Below the pieces are notes generated by a model, which ran no database searches, was not told the DNA's origin, and was given only the letters and a program-made list of their open reading frames with translations. A program made the position numbers and the translations under genes. This document shows, piece after piece, positions 19,502-28,823 of a DNA stretch of 64,000 nt. Positions within the stretch are counted from its first letter, which is position 1. Each line of letters begins with the position of its first letter. This DNA is from Rhizobium croatiense (GTDB taxonomy: Bacteria > Pseudomonadota > Alphaproteobacteria > Rhizobiales > Rhizobiaceae), in assembly GCF_019793465.1 (NCBI RefSeq), contig NZ_JAILYJ010000016.1, positions 1-64,000 on the forward strand. Reading direction: 5' to 3'.

Positions 19502-20701
19502 TCATTCGAAAAAATCCGCATCCTCATCCCTGAGATACTTCCTTGCCCCTTCAGCGTCGATGTCGAGGCCCAGCCCCGGCGCTTCCAATAGGTCCACCAT
19601 GCTGTCCTTCACGATCTGCGGCGGCAATCCGATTATCAGATCCTCCCACCACGGATCAGAGGCGCTCGGGTATTCGAAGGCGATGAAATTTGCCGGCAAG
19701 GTGGCGCAGACATTGATCAATGCGCCGAGGCCGAGCAGGCCGTTGGCGGTGCCGTGCGGTGCCATCAGGATCGAGTGCATGTAGGCGTGCTCGGCGACCC
19801 ATTTGAGCTCTGCAATACCGCCAACGTCGGCTGGATCGGGGCCGATGACGCGGACCGCCTGCGTCTCGATCAGTTCCTTGAAGTTGTGCCTGAGGTAGAT
19901 CTGCTCACCAGTGTGGATTGGCGTCGAGGTGGAGGTCGTCAGTTCCCGATAGGCCTGCGGATTGACCCACGGCACGTAGTCGCCAGTCAGCATGTCCTCG
20001 AGCCACATCAGATTGTACTTCTCGACCGCGCGAGCGAACTTGATCGCATCGGGTAGCATCCAGCCCGGCCCGCAGTCGAGCGCCAGGCTGACTTTGTCGC
20101 CCAGCACTTCCTTCATCGCGATCACGCAGTCGAGCATATGATTGAAACCGCGCTCGCTGATCATGCCCTGATCCATGGCACCGTGATAGCCGGCCTTCTT
20201 CTGCGTCACGCCGTAGTGGAAGTCCTCGAAAGTGTCCTTCATGTTGGAGTGGAAGGAGATTCCTTGCTTGACCATGAAGAAGTTCTGCGGCTGCTCCATC
20301 ATCCATTTGACGTCGGCGGCGTAATCTTCCGGCCGGTCGCCCGTACGTTTCCGGCGAATCGAACCATTGTAGACGCGCACCTTGTCCCGCACCTTGCCGC
20401 CGAGCAGCTTATAAGCGGGCACGCCCGCGGCCTTGCCAGCAATGTCCCACAGCGCATGCTCGATCGCGCTGACCGCCGCGCCGTACGGCTTGAAAGAGCC
20501 GCGTTGACGGATTTTCAACATTACGCTTTCGACGTCGGTCGGGTCCTCGCCGATCAGCGCCTCGCGGAAATGCAGCACCCAGGGCTTAAGGTAGGTCTTG
20601 GTGAATTCGACTTCGCCCAAGCCATAGAGGCCCTCGTCCGTGACGATGCGGACGATCGGATGTCTGCCGATGACGGCGCAGCGGAGATCGGTGATCTTCA
20701 T
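19502..20701 (-). CDS. Enolase-superfamily protein 3 (mandelate racemase/muconate lactonizing type)
   Basis: 399 residues. The N-terminal capping domain and barrel of the MR/MLE group are evident: AVSAIEHALWDIAGKAAGVP, then barrel metal ligands Asp in LALDCGPGW, Glu in LMWLEDML, Glu in IHTGEQIYL, and a late His in APHGTANG. The second-strand motif is VKQG rather than K-x-K, and the first metal Asp has no His two residues on (DCG), so it is not a textbook galactonate dehydratase. Its C-terminal part (DPWWEDLIIGLPP) resembles protein 2, its nearest relative here. Last gene of the GntR-led - strand unit, 17 bases after protein 2. Confidence 0.85.
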   Translation of the reverse strand: MKITDLRCAVIGRHPIVRIVTDEGLYGLGEVEFTKTYLKPWVLHFREALIGEDPTDVESVMLKIRQRGSFKPYGAAVSAIEHALWDIAGKAAGVPAYKLLGGKVRDKVRVYNGSIRRKRTGDRPEDYAADVKWMMEQPQNFFMVKQGISFHSNMKDTFEDFHYGVTQKKAGYHGAMDQGMISERGFNHMLDCVIAMKEVLGDKVSLALDCGPGWMLPDAIKFARAVEKYNLMWLEDMLTGDYVPWVNPQAYRELTTSTSTPIHTGEQIYLRHNFKELIETQAVRVIGPDPADVGGIAELKWVAEHAYMHSILMAPHGTANGLLGLGALINVCATLPANFIAFEYPSASDPWWEDLIIGLPPQIVKDSMVDLLEAPGLGLDIDAEGARKYLRDEDADFFE

Positions 20702-20718
20702 CTTCGTTCCTTTTCGCC

Positions 20719-22080
20719 TCAGCTCCAGGTGCGGTCCCAGGAATACTCATCGTCCCAGTGATCCGTAGGCAGCCAGATGCCGGTGACACCCGGCTGCAGA
20801 TGCTGCAAGATCACCTCGTCGACGACGTCGTCAATCCCCAGGCCCGGCTTGTCGGGAACAGTAACAAAGCCGTCCTTCACCAGTGGCTTGGGAAGGCCGG
20901 TGACGATATCGTCCCACCAGTCGACGTCGACAGAGTGGTATTCGAGCGCCATGAAGTTTTCAGTCGCGGTCGCGACATGTGCCGCGGCCATTGCTGCGAT
21001 TGGACTTTCTGCCATGTGGATGGCCATGGCGACACCATGGTCCTGCGCCATGTCGCCGATCTTCTTGGTCTCGAGGATGCCCCCGCTGGTGAGCAGGTCC
21101 GGGTGGATAACGGAGACGCCGCCGCTCTTGAGCAGAGGCTCGAAGCCTTCCTTGAGGTATATGTCCTCGCCAGTGCAGATCGGCACTGTGGTGGCATCCT
21201 GCAGTTGTCGGTATTGATCGGTATACTGCCACGGGATCACATCCTCGAGCCAGGCTGGCACGTATTTTTCAATTCGCCTGGCAAGGCGGATGCCGTTTTG
21301 CATCGAGATATGGCCGATATGGTCGATTGCGAGCGGCACATCCATGCCGATGACCTCACGAACCTCGGCGATGTATTGTTCGAGCAGATCGAGGCCCTTG
21401 TCGGAAAAGTGAAGGCCGGTAAACGGATGCTGGACGTTATGCAAATCATAGGCAGCGTTGCGGACAAGGCGCTCTTCAATAGTCTTGAGTGGCCCGCGAT
21501 CGGGAGGATGGCAGTATCCTTCAAGTGAGCCCGCAGGAAACACGACCGCACCGGGAACGTCCGCGATCTGCATCAGTCCCAAGTCCATCTTGAGGAAAGT
21601 GAAGCCGAGTTCCATGCGCTGCTTGAGACGCTTACCGGTCTCGGTGCCGCTCGGCACGGTTGCGTCGGTATCGCAGTAGATACGCACTTTCTCGCGAAAA
21701 CGGCCGCCGAGCATCTGGTAGATGGGGACCCCATAGGCCTTGCCGGCAAGATCCCACAATGCGATTTCAACCGCCGATACGCCGCCGCCTTGCCGGCCGT
21801 GCCCGCCGAACTGCTTGATCCGGCGAAACAGTCGATCGATGTTGCAAGGGTTCTCGCCGAGCAGCCGGCTCTTCAGCATGAGGGCATAGGTGGCGCTGGC
21901 GCCGTCGCGGACCTCGCCAAGCCCGACAATGCCCTGGTTGGTGTAAATCTTGAGCAGCACTGAGGTGAACGGCGCGCCGACAATTTCGGCTACCCGCATG
22001 TCGGTTATGCGAAGGTCGGACGGTTTGGAATGCGTGTTCACCCGATTGAGCGCCTGGTCGGCTCCATATGCCTCTGGCAT
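20719..22080 (-). CDS. Enolase-superfamily protein 2 (MR/MLE type, long form)
   Basis: 453 residues, longer than usual (about 400), partly through a 20-residue N-terminal extension and an insert around VFPAGSLEGYCHPPDRG. Barrel residues: LKMD on strand two, metal Asp in LAIDHIGH, Glu in AWLEDVIP, Glu in CTGEDIYL, and a late His in AIHMAESP. As in most of the superfamily it should abstract a proton alpha to a carboxylate, and a sugar-acid dehydratase is the likeliest role. DHIGH differs from the DxHxR of galactonate dehydratases, so the substrate is open. 62 bases after protein 1. Confidence 0.85.
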   Translation of the reverse strand: MPEAYGADQALNRVNTHSKPSDLRITDMRVAEIVGAPFTSVLLKIYTNQGIVGLGEVRDGASATYALMLKSRLLGENPCNIDRLFRRIKQFGGHGRQGGGVSAVEIALWDLAGKAYGVPIYQMLGGRFREKVRIYCDTDATVPSGTETGKRLKQRMELGFTFLKMDLGLMQIADVPGAVVFPAGSLEGYCHPPDRGPLKTIEERLVRNAAYDLHNVQHPFTGLHFSDKGLDLLEQYIAEVREVIGMDVPLAIDHIGHISMQNGIRLARRIEKYVPAWLEDVIPWQYTDQYRQLQDATTVPICTGEDIYLKEGFEPLLKSGGVSVIHPDLLTSGGILETKKIGDMAQDHGVAMAIHMAESPIAAMAAAHVATATENFMALEYHSVDVDWWDDIVTGLPKPLVKDGFVTVPDKPGLGIDDVVDEVILQHLQPGVTGIWLPTDHWDDEYSWDRTWS

Positions 22081-22142
22081 GATTTTTCCTCATTTCGGCG
22101 GGCGGGCTCGCCGCCGCCCGCGATGGGCGGCATGCAGTGTTA

Positions 22143-23309
22143 TTAGTCCAGCTCTATCTCATGGTCTTGAAGGTAGTCGCGGTTCATTTCAACGCCGAGA
22201 CCAGGCTTGGGCGTAAGCTTGAGGCTGCCGTTCGAGACATCGAGTGGCCTGTCGATGAGGTGATCGTATTTGCCGAGGTTCCACTCCGACGTTTCGAGTT
22301 TGTAGAAATTGGGAACGGTCATCATCACCTGCGCTCCCGCAACCACGTTGATCGGCCCTGCGGCGTCATGCGGCGAGACGGGAATGTAGTAGGCTTCGCA
22401 TAGGGCAGAAATCTTCTTGAGTTCGGTAATGCCGCCGGTCCATGTGACATCAGGCATGATGTAATCAGCTAGTCTGTTTTCGAGCACCGCCACGAAATCC
22501 CATTTCGTATGGCCGCGCTCGCCCCACGAGATAGCGGCGCTGACCTTTTCACGGACCTGTCTAAGCGCATTGAGGCTCTCCGGTGGACAGGGCTCCTCGA
22601 ACCAGTCGATCTGACCGGCTTCCTCGAGGCTCCGACAAAGGCGAATGGCGGTGGGAACGTCGAAGCGGCCATGCGCATCGATGAGGATGTCGACATCGGA
22701 GCCCGCCGTTTCGCGGATCAGAGCTGTGAGTTCGGCGGCTTCGCGCTCATCCTTGCGGGTCATGCTGCCATCGAGGTAGCCGTCGCGCTGTTCGCGAGGC
22801 TGTCCGTCGGCGGTGCGGCCTTGTTGGGGGAAAGGATCGAACTTGAGCGCAGTGTGGCCGGACTTGACGATGTCTCGAATTTCGCGGACAACAGCCTCGT
22901 TGCTGGTAAATTTAGCCTGGTTGGGGTGGGTGTAGAGCGCAATTTCATCGCGTACCGGCCCGCCCAACAGCTCGTAAATCGGCTTACCCAAGACTTTGCC
23001 TTGGATATCCCAGAGAGCTATGTCAATGGCGCTCACGCATTCGACCGCGGCCCCGCGACTGCCCATGTAGGTGAAGCTGCGGAATATCTTGTGCCACAGA
23101 TACTCGATACGCGCCGGGTCCTCGCCTGTCACAGCGGCACCGATCTGCCTCAGGATCGTGCAGAGGGCGCGATTGGCGAGCCTCGTCGTGGTGGTGATCT
23201 CTCCCCAGCCGCTCACCTCCTCATCGGTCGTTACTTCGACGAACAGAAACTCTCCCCAATAAGAAGCATCGGACTTGATCAGCCACGGCCGAACGCTGGT
23301 GATTTTCAT
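22143..23309 (-). CDS. Enolase-superfamily protein 1, sugar-acid dehydratase-like
   Basis: 388 residues. Residue pattern of the galactonate-dehydratase-like branch: strand-two LKFD, Asp plus His in LIDAHGRFD (DxHxR), Glu in WFEEPCPPE, Glu in SWGERGH, and a final His in VSPHDAAGP. This fits dehydration of an aldonic acid to a 2-keto-3-deoxy acid in the cytoplasm. The exact sugar acid cannot be read from sequence. It is the first enzyme gene behind the GntR regulator gene (54 bases away). Confidence 0.88.
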   Translation of the reverse strand: MKITSVRPWLIKSDASYWGEFLFVEVTTDEEVSGWGEITTTTRLANRALCTILRQIGAAVTGEDPARIEYLWHKIFRSFTYMGSRGAAVECVSAIDIALWDIQGKVLGKPIYELLGGPVRDEIALYTHPNQAKFTSNEAVVREIRDIVKSGHTALKFDPFPQQGRTADGQPREQRDGYLDGSMTRKDEREAAELTALIRETAGSDVDILIDAHGRFDVPTAIRLCRSLEEAGQIDWFEEPCPPESLNALRQVREKVSAAISWGERGHTKWDFVAVLENRLADYIMPDVTWTGGITELKKISALCEAYYIPVSPHDAAGPINVVAGAQVMMTVPNFYKLETSEWNLGKYDHLIDRPLDVSNGSLKLTPKPGLGVEMNRDYLQDHEIELD

Positions 23310-23363
23310 CTCAACTGCCCTTATCTGAGGTGGTCGGCATAGCGATATTCCGGGCCAGGTATT

Positions 23364-24086
23364 CTATCCTGCCCGAGCGGCGTTACGCGCACGCATGTTT
23401 TCAAGGATGTGCCGGCCGGAGCCCTCGACATGGCGTGCAATGAGTTCACCTGCCTCGTTTGCATTTCCCGCTTTTACATGCGCGATGAGCTCGCGATGCT
23501 CGCTAAGGATCGCGGCACGCCGGGCGAGCGTGAAGTTGAAACGCCGGCTCACGGCTCGAAGCACTTCGCGATGCTTCCACCAAAGCTCGGCGGCATGGCG
23601 GTTGTAGTGCCTTTGGTACATTACGGTGTGAAAAGCGGTGTCCAGCTCGCTGTGCCTGAACGTGTCGGCGAAGTCGTTTTCTTCAATCAAGCCTTGGATG
23701 CGTTCGAGTTCAGCAATGTCCTCGACGGTAGCCATATTCACGAACCATCGCGTCAGTGCCGGCTCGATCAAGACTCCTATTTCGTAGATATCCCGAACAA
23801 AATCCTGATCTATGGGCCGGACGCGCGCTCCGCGGTTGGGAACGAAGATGACAAAGCCTTCCCCGCGCAACAGTTGCAGAGCCTCGCGTACGGGGTTGGT
23901 AGAGGTGCCGTGGCGCCGGGCGAGATCGGTGACCACAAGCCGTTCGTTGGCAGCAAGCCGCCCTTCGATGATGTCGTCCCTGATCAGTTGATAGAGCGAC
24001 GCGCCCTCGCTGGAGGCCCCGATGGCGTCGATCCCTTCGGGTGGCTGTGCTTTAAAATCGCTTGTTTCGGCCAAAGCTGTCCCCAA
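23364..24086 (-). CDS. GntR-family transcriptional regulator, FadR/FCD subfamily
   Basis: 240 residues. The N-terminal winged helix is seen in YQLIRDDIIEGRLAANERLV and DLARRHGTSTNPVREALQLL; the C-terminal all-helical ligand domain (about 100-225) has the FCD metal-binding type residues (ELDTAFHTVMYQRH; the FCD Asp/His set is plausible). FadR-type regulators respond to carboxylic acids, which suits a sugar-acid cluster. It leads the - strand unit and is divergent from the ABC transporter, so it probably represses both units from the 196-base gap. Confidence 0.92.
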   Translation of the reverse strand: MGTALAETSDFKAQPPEGIDAIGASSEGASLYQLIRDDIIEGRLAANERLVVTDLARRHGTSTNPVREALQLLRGEGFVIFVPNRGARVRPIDQDFVRDIYEIGVLIEPALTRWFVNMATVEDIAELERIQGLIEENDFADTFRHSELDTAFHTVMYQRHYNRHAAELWWKHREVLRAVSRRFNFTLARRAAILSEHRELIAHVKAGNANEAGELIARHVEGSGRHILENMRARNAARAG

Positions 24087-24090
24087 TCAG

Positions 24091-24200
24091 TACATGTATT
24101 TCCTGGATATCACGCGAGATTTGCGTAAACAATGTACGATTTCGCTAGTTGACAGGCAATCTACGATCTGAAAACGTATGATCTGTCCAAAGAGATACAT
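24091..24200. promoter_or_regulatory. Divergent control region with repeated half-sites
   Basis: The GntR/ABC gap holds a perfect palindrome TACATGTA (24091-24098), its partial echo ATACAT (24195-24200), and three copies of TACGAT/TATGAT at 24135, 24162 and 24177; the last two extend to TACGATCTG and TATGATCTG, 15 bases apart. TTGACA at 24149-24154 is a perfect -35 for the + unit, but TATGAT lies 22 bases on, too far for an unaided promoter. The repeats are likely operator sites for the GntR regulator. Confidence 0.5.
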
Positions 24201-24282
24201 TGGCTGAAAACGTCCCGCAGCCAATGAGTAAAGACCGCTCGCCTCGAAGCAGAGCGGCATGGGGAGAACCTGGAGGATACCT

Positions 24283-25761
24283 ATGACGAGGATTTCACTC
24301 GGTAGTGCCGTCCTGCGCGGCACTGTTTCCACTGCTTTGATAGTATCGTTGATGTCCGCGTCGGCGCTGGGAGCGCCGGTCGACCTGAGCAAGTGGTCGC
24401 CGCAATATGTGCGCTCCATTGCTGGCACACAGGATTTTGACACGGCGGCCGATTGCGGCAAGGTCACCCCGCTTGACTATAAGGGGCGACTGACTTTCTG
24501 GTATCAGGGGGTGTTTGAGGGTGACCCCGACCTCCTGCGCCAGTATTACAAGGACTTCTTCGAGACCTTCCGCAAAACCTATCCAAACATCCAGCTTGAG
24601 GAACAAGCCCTCACCTACAATGACCTGCTGGACAAGTTCCGGACCGCGCTCCTTGGCAATGCAGCGCCCATGGCGGTTCGCCTGCAAATCCTGGGTGGTA
24701 CCGAGTTCGCCGCGAAGGGCTATTTGCAGCCGCTCAAACCCGAGGACGTAGGATATTCGACCGAGGATTTCTGGCCCGGCGCAATGAAGGCTGTAAGCTG
24801 GGAGGGGGAGACCTTCGGCATTCCAACTAACAACGAGACGATGGCGTTCATCTGGAACGCAGACATCTTCAAGCGTGCAGGCCTCGATCCGGACAAGGCT
24901 CCGGCAACCTGGGACGACGTCGTCAAGTATTCCAAGCAGATCCACGACAAGCTCGGTGTTGCCGGCTATGGCCTCGTGGCTCGCAAGAATGCCGGCAATA
25001 CGCCGTACCGCTTCATGCCGCAGCTGTGGGCCTATGGCGGCGGCGTCTTCGACGAAGCGACCGCCAACCCGACCTATAAGGAGGTCGAGCTCGATAGCCC
25101 GCAGAGCAAGGCGGCATTGCAAGCCTCCTACGATATGTATGTTCGCGACAAGTCGGTTCCGGTTTCGGCGCTGACCAACCAGCAGGCCGACAACCAACCT
25201 CTGTTCCTCGCTGGCCAGCTCGGCATGATGATCTCGCATCCGTCCGACTACAACGTCATGCTCGACCTGCAGAAAAAGGCGACGGCTACCGACAAGGACA
25301 AGGCGCAGACCGTGATCGACAACATGCGCTACGGCCTGATTCCAACTGGACCCGACGGCAAGCGTGCCGTCGTGTTCGGCGGCTCCAATATTCACATCCT
25401 GAAGCCCGAATATGTCGAGGGCGGCAAGGTAGACGAGCCCGCTGCAAAGGCTATCATCTGCATGTGGACGAGCCCTGAATGGTCGCTGAAGATGGCCTAT
25501 GCCGGCTCGAATCCGGGAAACCTTAACGGCTTCAAGACCAAATGGATGAAGGAACGTCTGGACAGCATCAAGTTCCTTGATGTCACGACCTCGATGCTGC
25601 CATACGGTATCCCCTTCCCGGCACTGCCACAGTCCCCCGAGATTATGAACATCATCATCCCTGATATGCTGCAGAATGCCCTGACCGGAGCCATGACCGT
25701 CGACCAAGCGGCGGACGACGCAGCCAAGAAGGTAGAAGACCTGATGGACGGCGGACTCTAG
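24283..25761 (+). CDS. ABC transporter periplasmic sugar-binding protein (CUT1 family)
   Basis: 492 residues, larger than typical CUT1 binding proteins (about 420). A signal peptide (residues 1-32, ending SASALGA) precedes a mature domain with LTFWYQGVFEGDPDLL, GIPTNNETMAFIWNADIFK and TWDDVVKYSKQI, features of the SBP_bac_1 fold. It should capture a sugar or sugar-acid conjugate in the periplasm. The ATG at 24283 follows GGAGGA. It leads the + strand unit SBP-permease-permease-ATPase-dehydratase-RraA. Confidence 0.9.
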   Translation: MTRISLGSAVLRGTVSTALIVSLMSASALGAPVDLSKWSPQYVRSIAGTQDFDTAADCGKVTPLDYKGRLTFWYQGVFEGDPDLLRQYYKDFFETFRKTYPNIQLEEQALTYNDLLDKFRTALLGNAAPMAVRLQILGGTEFAAKGYLQPLKPEDVGYSTEDFWPGAMKAVSWEGETFGIPTNNETMAFIWNADIFKRAGLDPDKAPATWDDVVKYSKQIHDKLGVAGYGLVARKNAGNTPYRFMPQLWAYGGGVFDEATANPTYKEVELDSPQSKAALQASYDMYVRDKSVPVSALTNQQADNQPLFLAGQLGMMISHPSDYNVMLDLQKKATATDKDKAQTVIDNMRYGLIPTGPDGKRAVVFGGSNIHILKPEYVEGGKVDEPAAKAIICMWTSPEWSLKMAYAGSNPGNLNGFKTKWMKERLDSIKFLDVTTSMLPYGIPFPALPQSPEIMNIIIPDMLQNALTGAMTVDQAADDAAKKVEDLMDGGL

Positions 25762-25834
25762 TCCAAGCCTGACGCTCTGACCGGCTGCGCCTCGATTGCA
25801 GCCGGTTTTCTCCGAAGAATAAGGGCACGGCACA

Positions 25835-26794
25835 GTGACGATCTTGACTGGCAGGGCCGAGGCTCGGCGAAGCCTAAAACCCGATAGGTCCGGCGCGCTG
25901 CGAAAGACGTGGGAGCATCGCGCTGACTACGCGTACGTGCTGCCTGCGCTCGCCGTGATGCTCATCGTCATAGCCTATCCGATCTACTACACGATCGAGC
26001 TGTCCTTCTTTAATACACCGCCTGGCTTGCAGCTCCGGGACAAGATCTTCGTCGGCTTCGACAACTACACCGCAATTCTCACAAGTCCGGTGTTCTGGAA
26101 GGTCACCTCGAACACTCTCATCTGGACACTGGCGTCCACTTTGATCGCATTTGTCCTTGGCTTTGCCTGCGCCCTGGCTCTTCATCGTGAATTTGTCGGC
26201 CGAGGCATCATGCGCGCCATCTTGATCATTCCCTGGGTCATCAGCGCGGTCGCAGCGTCCTATATCTGGAAGTGGATCTACCATTCCGACTTTGGGATCA
26301 TAGGCGCGGTGCTGGTTGGCCTCGGATGGGCAGACCGACCGCCGAATTTCATCGACAGCGTCAGCACAGTGCTGCCCTCGCTGATCGTCGTCAATATTTG
26401 GCGGGAGTTCCCGTTTGCCATGATCATGATGATGGCCGGCCTGCAGACGGTACCCGACCAGTTGCTGCGCGCCGCAAAAGTCGACGGAGCCAATGCATGG
26501 CAGCGGTTCTGGCACGTCACCTTTCCGCACTTGAGAAACGTCTCGACGGTGACGATCCTTCTGTTGGCAGTGGCCAACTTCAATTCTTTCATCATCCCCT
26601 GGATCATGACCGGCGGCGGGCCGTCGAACGCATCGCATATCTGGATCACCCACATTTATGAACTCGCCTTCGGCCGCCAGCGCTGGGGGGTGGCATCAGC
26701 CTATTCGGTGCTGCTGTTCCTGATCCTGATGTCGCTCGGCTACTTCTACGTCCGTGCGCTGAACGGTAACGAGCGGAAGGACGGGAGCCAATGA
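25835..26794 (+). CDS. ABC sugar transporter permease, MalF type
   Basis: 319 residues with six predicted membrane helices. The cytoplasmic coupling loop is seen as DQLLRAAKVDGANAWQRF followed by ITFPHL-like VTFPHLRN, the EAA motif of CUT1 permeases. GTG start at 25835 without a good alternative. It overlaps the next permease gene by ATGA, which couples their translation and fits a heterodimeric channel. Confidence 0.92.
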   Translation: MTILTGRAEARRSLKPDRSGALRKTWEHRADYAYVLPALAVMLIVIAYPIYYTIELSFFNTPPGLQLRDKIFVGFDNYTAILTSPVFWKVTSNTLIWTLASTLIAFVLGFACALALHREFVGRGIMRAILIIPWVISAVAASYIWKWIYHSDFGIIGAVLVGLGWADRPPNFIDSVSTVLPSLIVVNIWREFPFAMIMMMAGLQTVPDQLLRAAKVDGANAWQRFWHVTFPHLRNVSTVTILLLAVANFNSFIIPWIMTGGGPSNASHIWITHIYELAFGRQRWGVASAYSVLLFLILMSLGYFYVRALNGNERKDGSQ

Positions 26795-27681
26795 GCACGA
26801 ATGCCGAGACTGCTCATCGTGCCCACGCCCGTCGCCGTATGCGCATCGACGGATGGCGATGGGGCGGACGTATCTTCCTGGTGTTCATGCTGCTTTACAC
26901 CGCATTACCGATGATCTGGATGCTGATCACCTCGATCAAGTCCGGTTTCGCGGCCATGCAATTCCCGCCGCAATGGTGGCCGGATCAACCCACCCTCGCC
27001 AGCTACCAAAAGCTGCTCGATCCGCAAAACAGCGTCGGCCAGGACTTCTTGCGCTTCTTCTGGAACAGCCTTTTCGTCTCCACCGCCACGACCATCCTTT
27101 CGGTGATCGTGGCAGTTCCTGCGGCCTACGCATTTTCACGATTCACCTTCCCGGGCCGCAACTTTCTGTTCTTCGCCGTCTTGCTTCGGAACATGTTCCC
27201 GGCAGTGATCTTTCTTGTGCCGCTCTTTATTCTGATGCGCGCGGTCGGGCTGGTGAACACGCATGGGTCGCTCGTCCTCACCTACCTCACATTCGGCCTG
27301 CCGCTGGCAATCTGGCTCCTCAAGGGGTTCTACGACAACATCCCCGTGCAACTCGAGCAGGCGGCGCGCATCGATGGGGCAACGCGGTTCCAGGCCTTTT
27401 TCCTGATCGTAATGCCGCTCTCGGCGCCAGGAATCATCGCCACGGCGATCTATTCCTTCATTGGCGCGTGGAATGAGTACATCTACGCCTACACCTTCCT
27501 CTCCAAGAACGAGCAGTTGACGCTGCCGGTCGGCATCCAGCGCTTCTTCTCGGAAAATACAACGGACTTTCCAGGCCTGATGGCGGCCAGCTTCATGATG
27601 AGCGTGCCCGTCGTGGTCCTGTTCCTCGTCCTGCAACGATACTTCGTACGCGCCCTTACGGAGGGCGCAGTCAAGCACTAG
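26791..27681 (+). CDS. ABC sugar transporter permease, MalG type
   Basis: 296 residues, six membrane helices, with the EAA loop VQLEQAARIDGATRFQAF and then VMPLSAPGIIATAIY. The C-terminal helix and RYFVRALTEGAVK end are typical of MalG-type permeases of the CUT1 group. It overlaps the MalF-type gene by four bases. Confidence 0.93.
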   Translation: MSTNAETAHRAHARRRMRIDGWRWGGRIFLVFMLLYTALPMIWMLITSIKSGFAAMQFPPQWWPDQPTLASYQKLLDPQNSVGQDFLRFFWNSLFVSTATTILSVIVAVPAAYAFSRFTFPGRNFLFFAVLLRNMFPAVIFLVPLFILMRAVGLVNTHGSLVLTYLTFGLPLAIWLLKGFYDNIPVQLEQAARIDGATRFQAFFLIVMPLSAPGIIATAIYSFIGAWNEYIYAYTFLSKNEQLTLPVGIQRFFSENTTDFPGLMAASFMMSVPVVVLFLVLQRYFVRALTEGAVKH

Positions 27682-27692
27682 GGGAGTTGCCG

Positions 27693-28790
27693 GTGGCCCA
27701 TGTGGTCCTCAAAGATCTGGTCAAGACCTATGGCAGCTTCAAAGCTGTCAACAATGTTTCGCTGACGGTCAACGACGGCGAATTCGTTGCGCTCGTCGGC
27801 CCTTCAGGCTGCGGCAAGACAACCACGCTCAACCTTGTGGCGGGGCTCATCCCCATCACATCTGGCGACATCGTGATCGGCGACCGGGTGGTCAACGACC
27901 TCGACCCCAAGGACCGGGACATCGCAATGGTGTTCCAGAACTACGCGCTCTATCCGCAGAAATCGGTCTATAAAAACCTGGCGTTCCCGCTGCAGATGCG
28001 CAAACTGCCAAAAGACGAGATCGACAAGAAGGTCAAGGAAGCGGCGCGCGTGCTCGACATGACGCAGCTGCTCGAGCGCAAGCCACGCGAACTTTCGGGC
28101 GGGCAACAGCAGCGGGTGGCGCTGGGCCGCGCCCTCGTTCGCGATCCGGCGGTATTCCTGATGGATGAACCACTCTCCAATCTCGACGCAAAGCTGCGCG
28201 TGCAGATGCGGTCGGAAATCAAGCGTTTCCACCAGGACCTCAAGGCGACGATCATCTATGTGACGCACGATCAGCTCGAAGCGGTCACCATGGCCGACAG
28301 GATGGCGGTGATGAACGGCGGCTATCTGCAACAGTACGATTCACCGGCGCAGGTTTTTGCTCATCCAGTGAACATGTTTGTCGCCAGCTTCGTCGGCAGT
28401 CCGGCGATGAGCCTTGTCCCGCTGGAGGCATCGATGGCAGGCGGCAACACGGTGTTGACCAGCGCGGAGGGCTGGCACCTCGAGCTCTCGCCAACCAACG
28501 CCCGGAAGGTCGAGAGGGCAACAACCAGGAAAGTCGTGCTCGGCGCACGTCACTCGACGATCAAGCTGCACAAGAGGGCGACGCCTGGAAGCATCCCTGC
28601 GAAGGCCTACACGGTGGAGCCGACCGGAGACGTCACCTTCGTACAGGCGTTCCTGTCCGGCGCCATCGTCAATGTCAGCGTGCCGCCGACCATAGCCGTC
28701 GCGCCTGATGAACAGGTTTGGCTAGAGTTCGATCAGGAGCGGATGCATCTATTCGACGCCGAAACGGAAATGGCCCTCAAGGCCAACTAA
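27693..28790 (+). CDS. ABC sugar transporter ATP-binding protein (MalK/UgpC type)
   Basis: 365 residues. Walker A GPSGCGKTTTLNLVAG, Q-loop VFQNYALYPQ, signature LSGGQQQRVALGRALV, Walker B VFLMDEPLSNLD and the H-loop THDQLEA are all intact. The C-terminal 130 residues form the regulatory OB-like domain of MalK-type ATPases. The GTG at 27693 with GGGGAG ahead is chosen (start MAHVVLKDLVKTYG); a TTG at 27687 would add two residues. Confidence 0.94.
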   Translation: MAHVVLKDLVKTYGSFKAVNNVSLTVNDGEFVALVGPSGCGKTTTLNLVAGLIPITSGDIVIGDRVVNDLDPKDRDIAMVFQNYALYPQKSVYKNLAFPLQMRKLPKDEIDKKVKEAARVLDMTQLLERKPRELSGGQQQRVALGRALVRDPAVFLMDEPLSNLDAKLRVQMRSEIKRFHQDLKATIIYVTHDQLEAVTMADRMAVMNGGYLQQYDSPAQVFAHPVNMFVASFVGSPAMSLVPLEASMAGGNTVLTSAEGWHLELSPTNARKVERATTRKVVLGARHSTIKLHKRATPGSIPAKAYTVEPTGDVTFVQAFLSGAIVNVSVPPTIAVAPDEQVWLEFDQERMHLFDAETEMALKAN

Positions 28791-28823
28791 GACCACGCGG
28801 ATGCGTGTAAAACGAGGGCGTGA

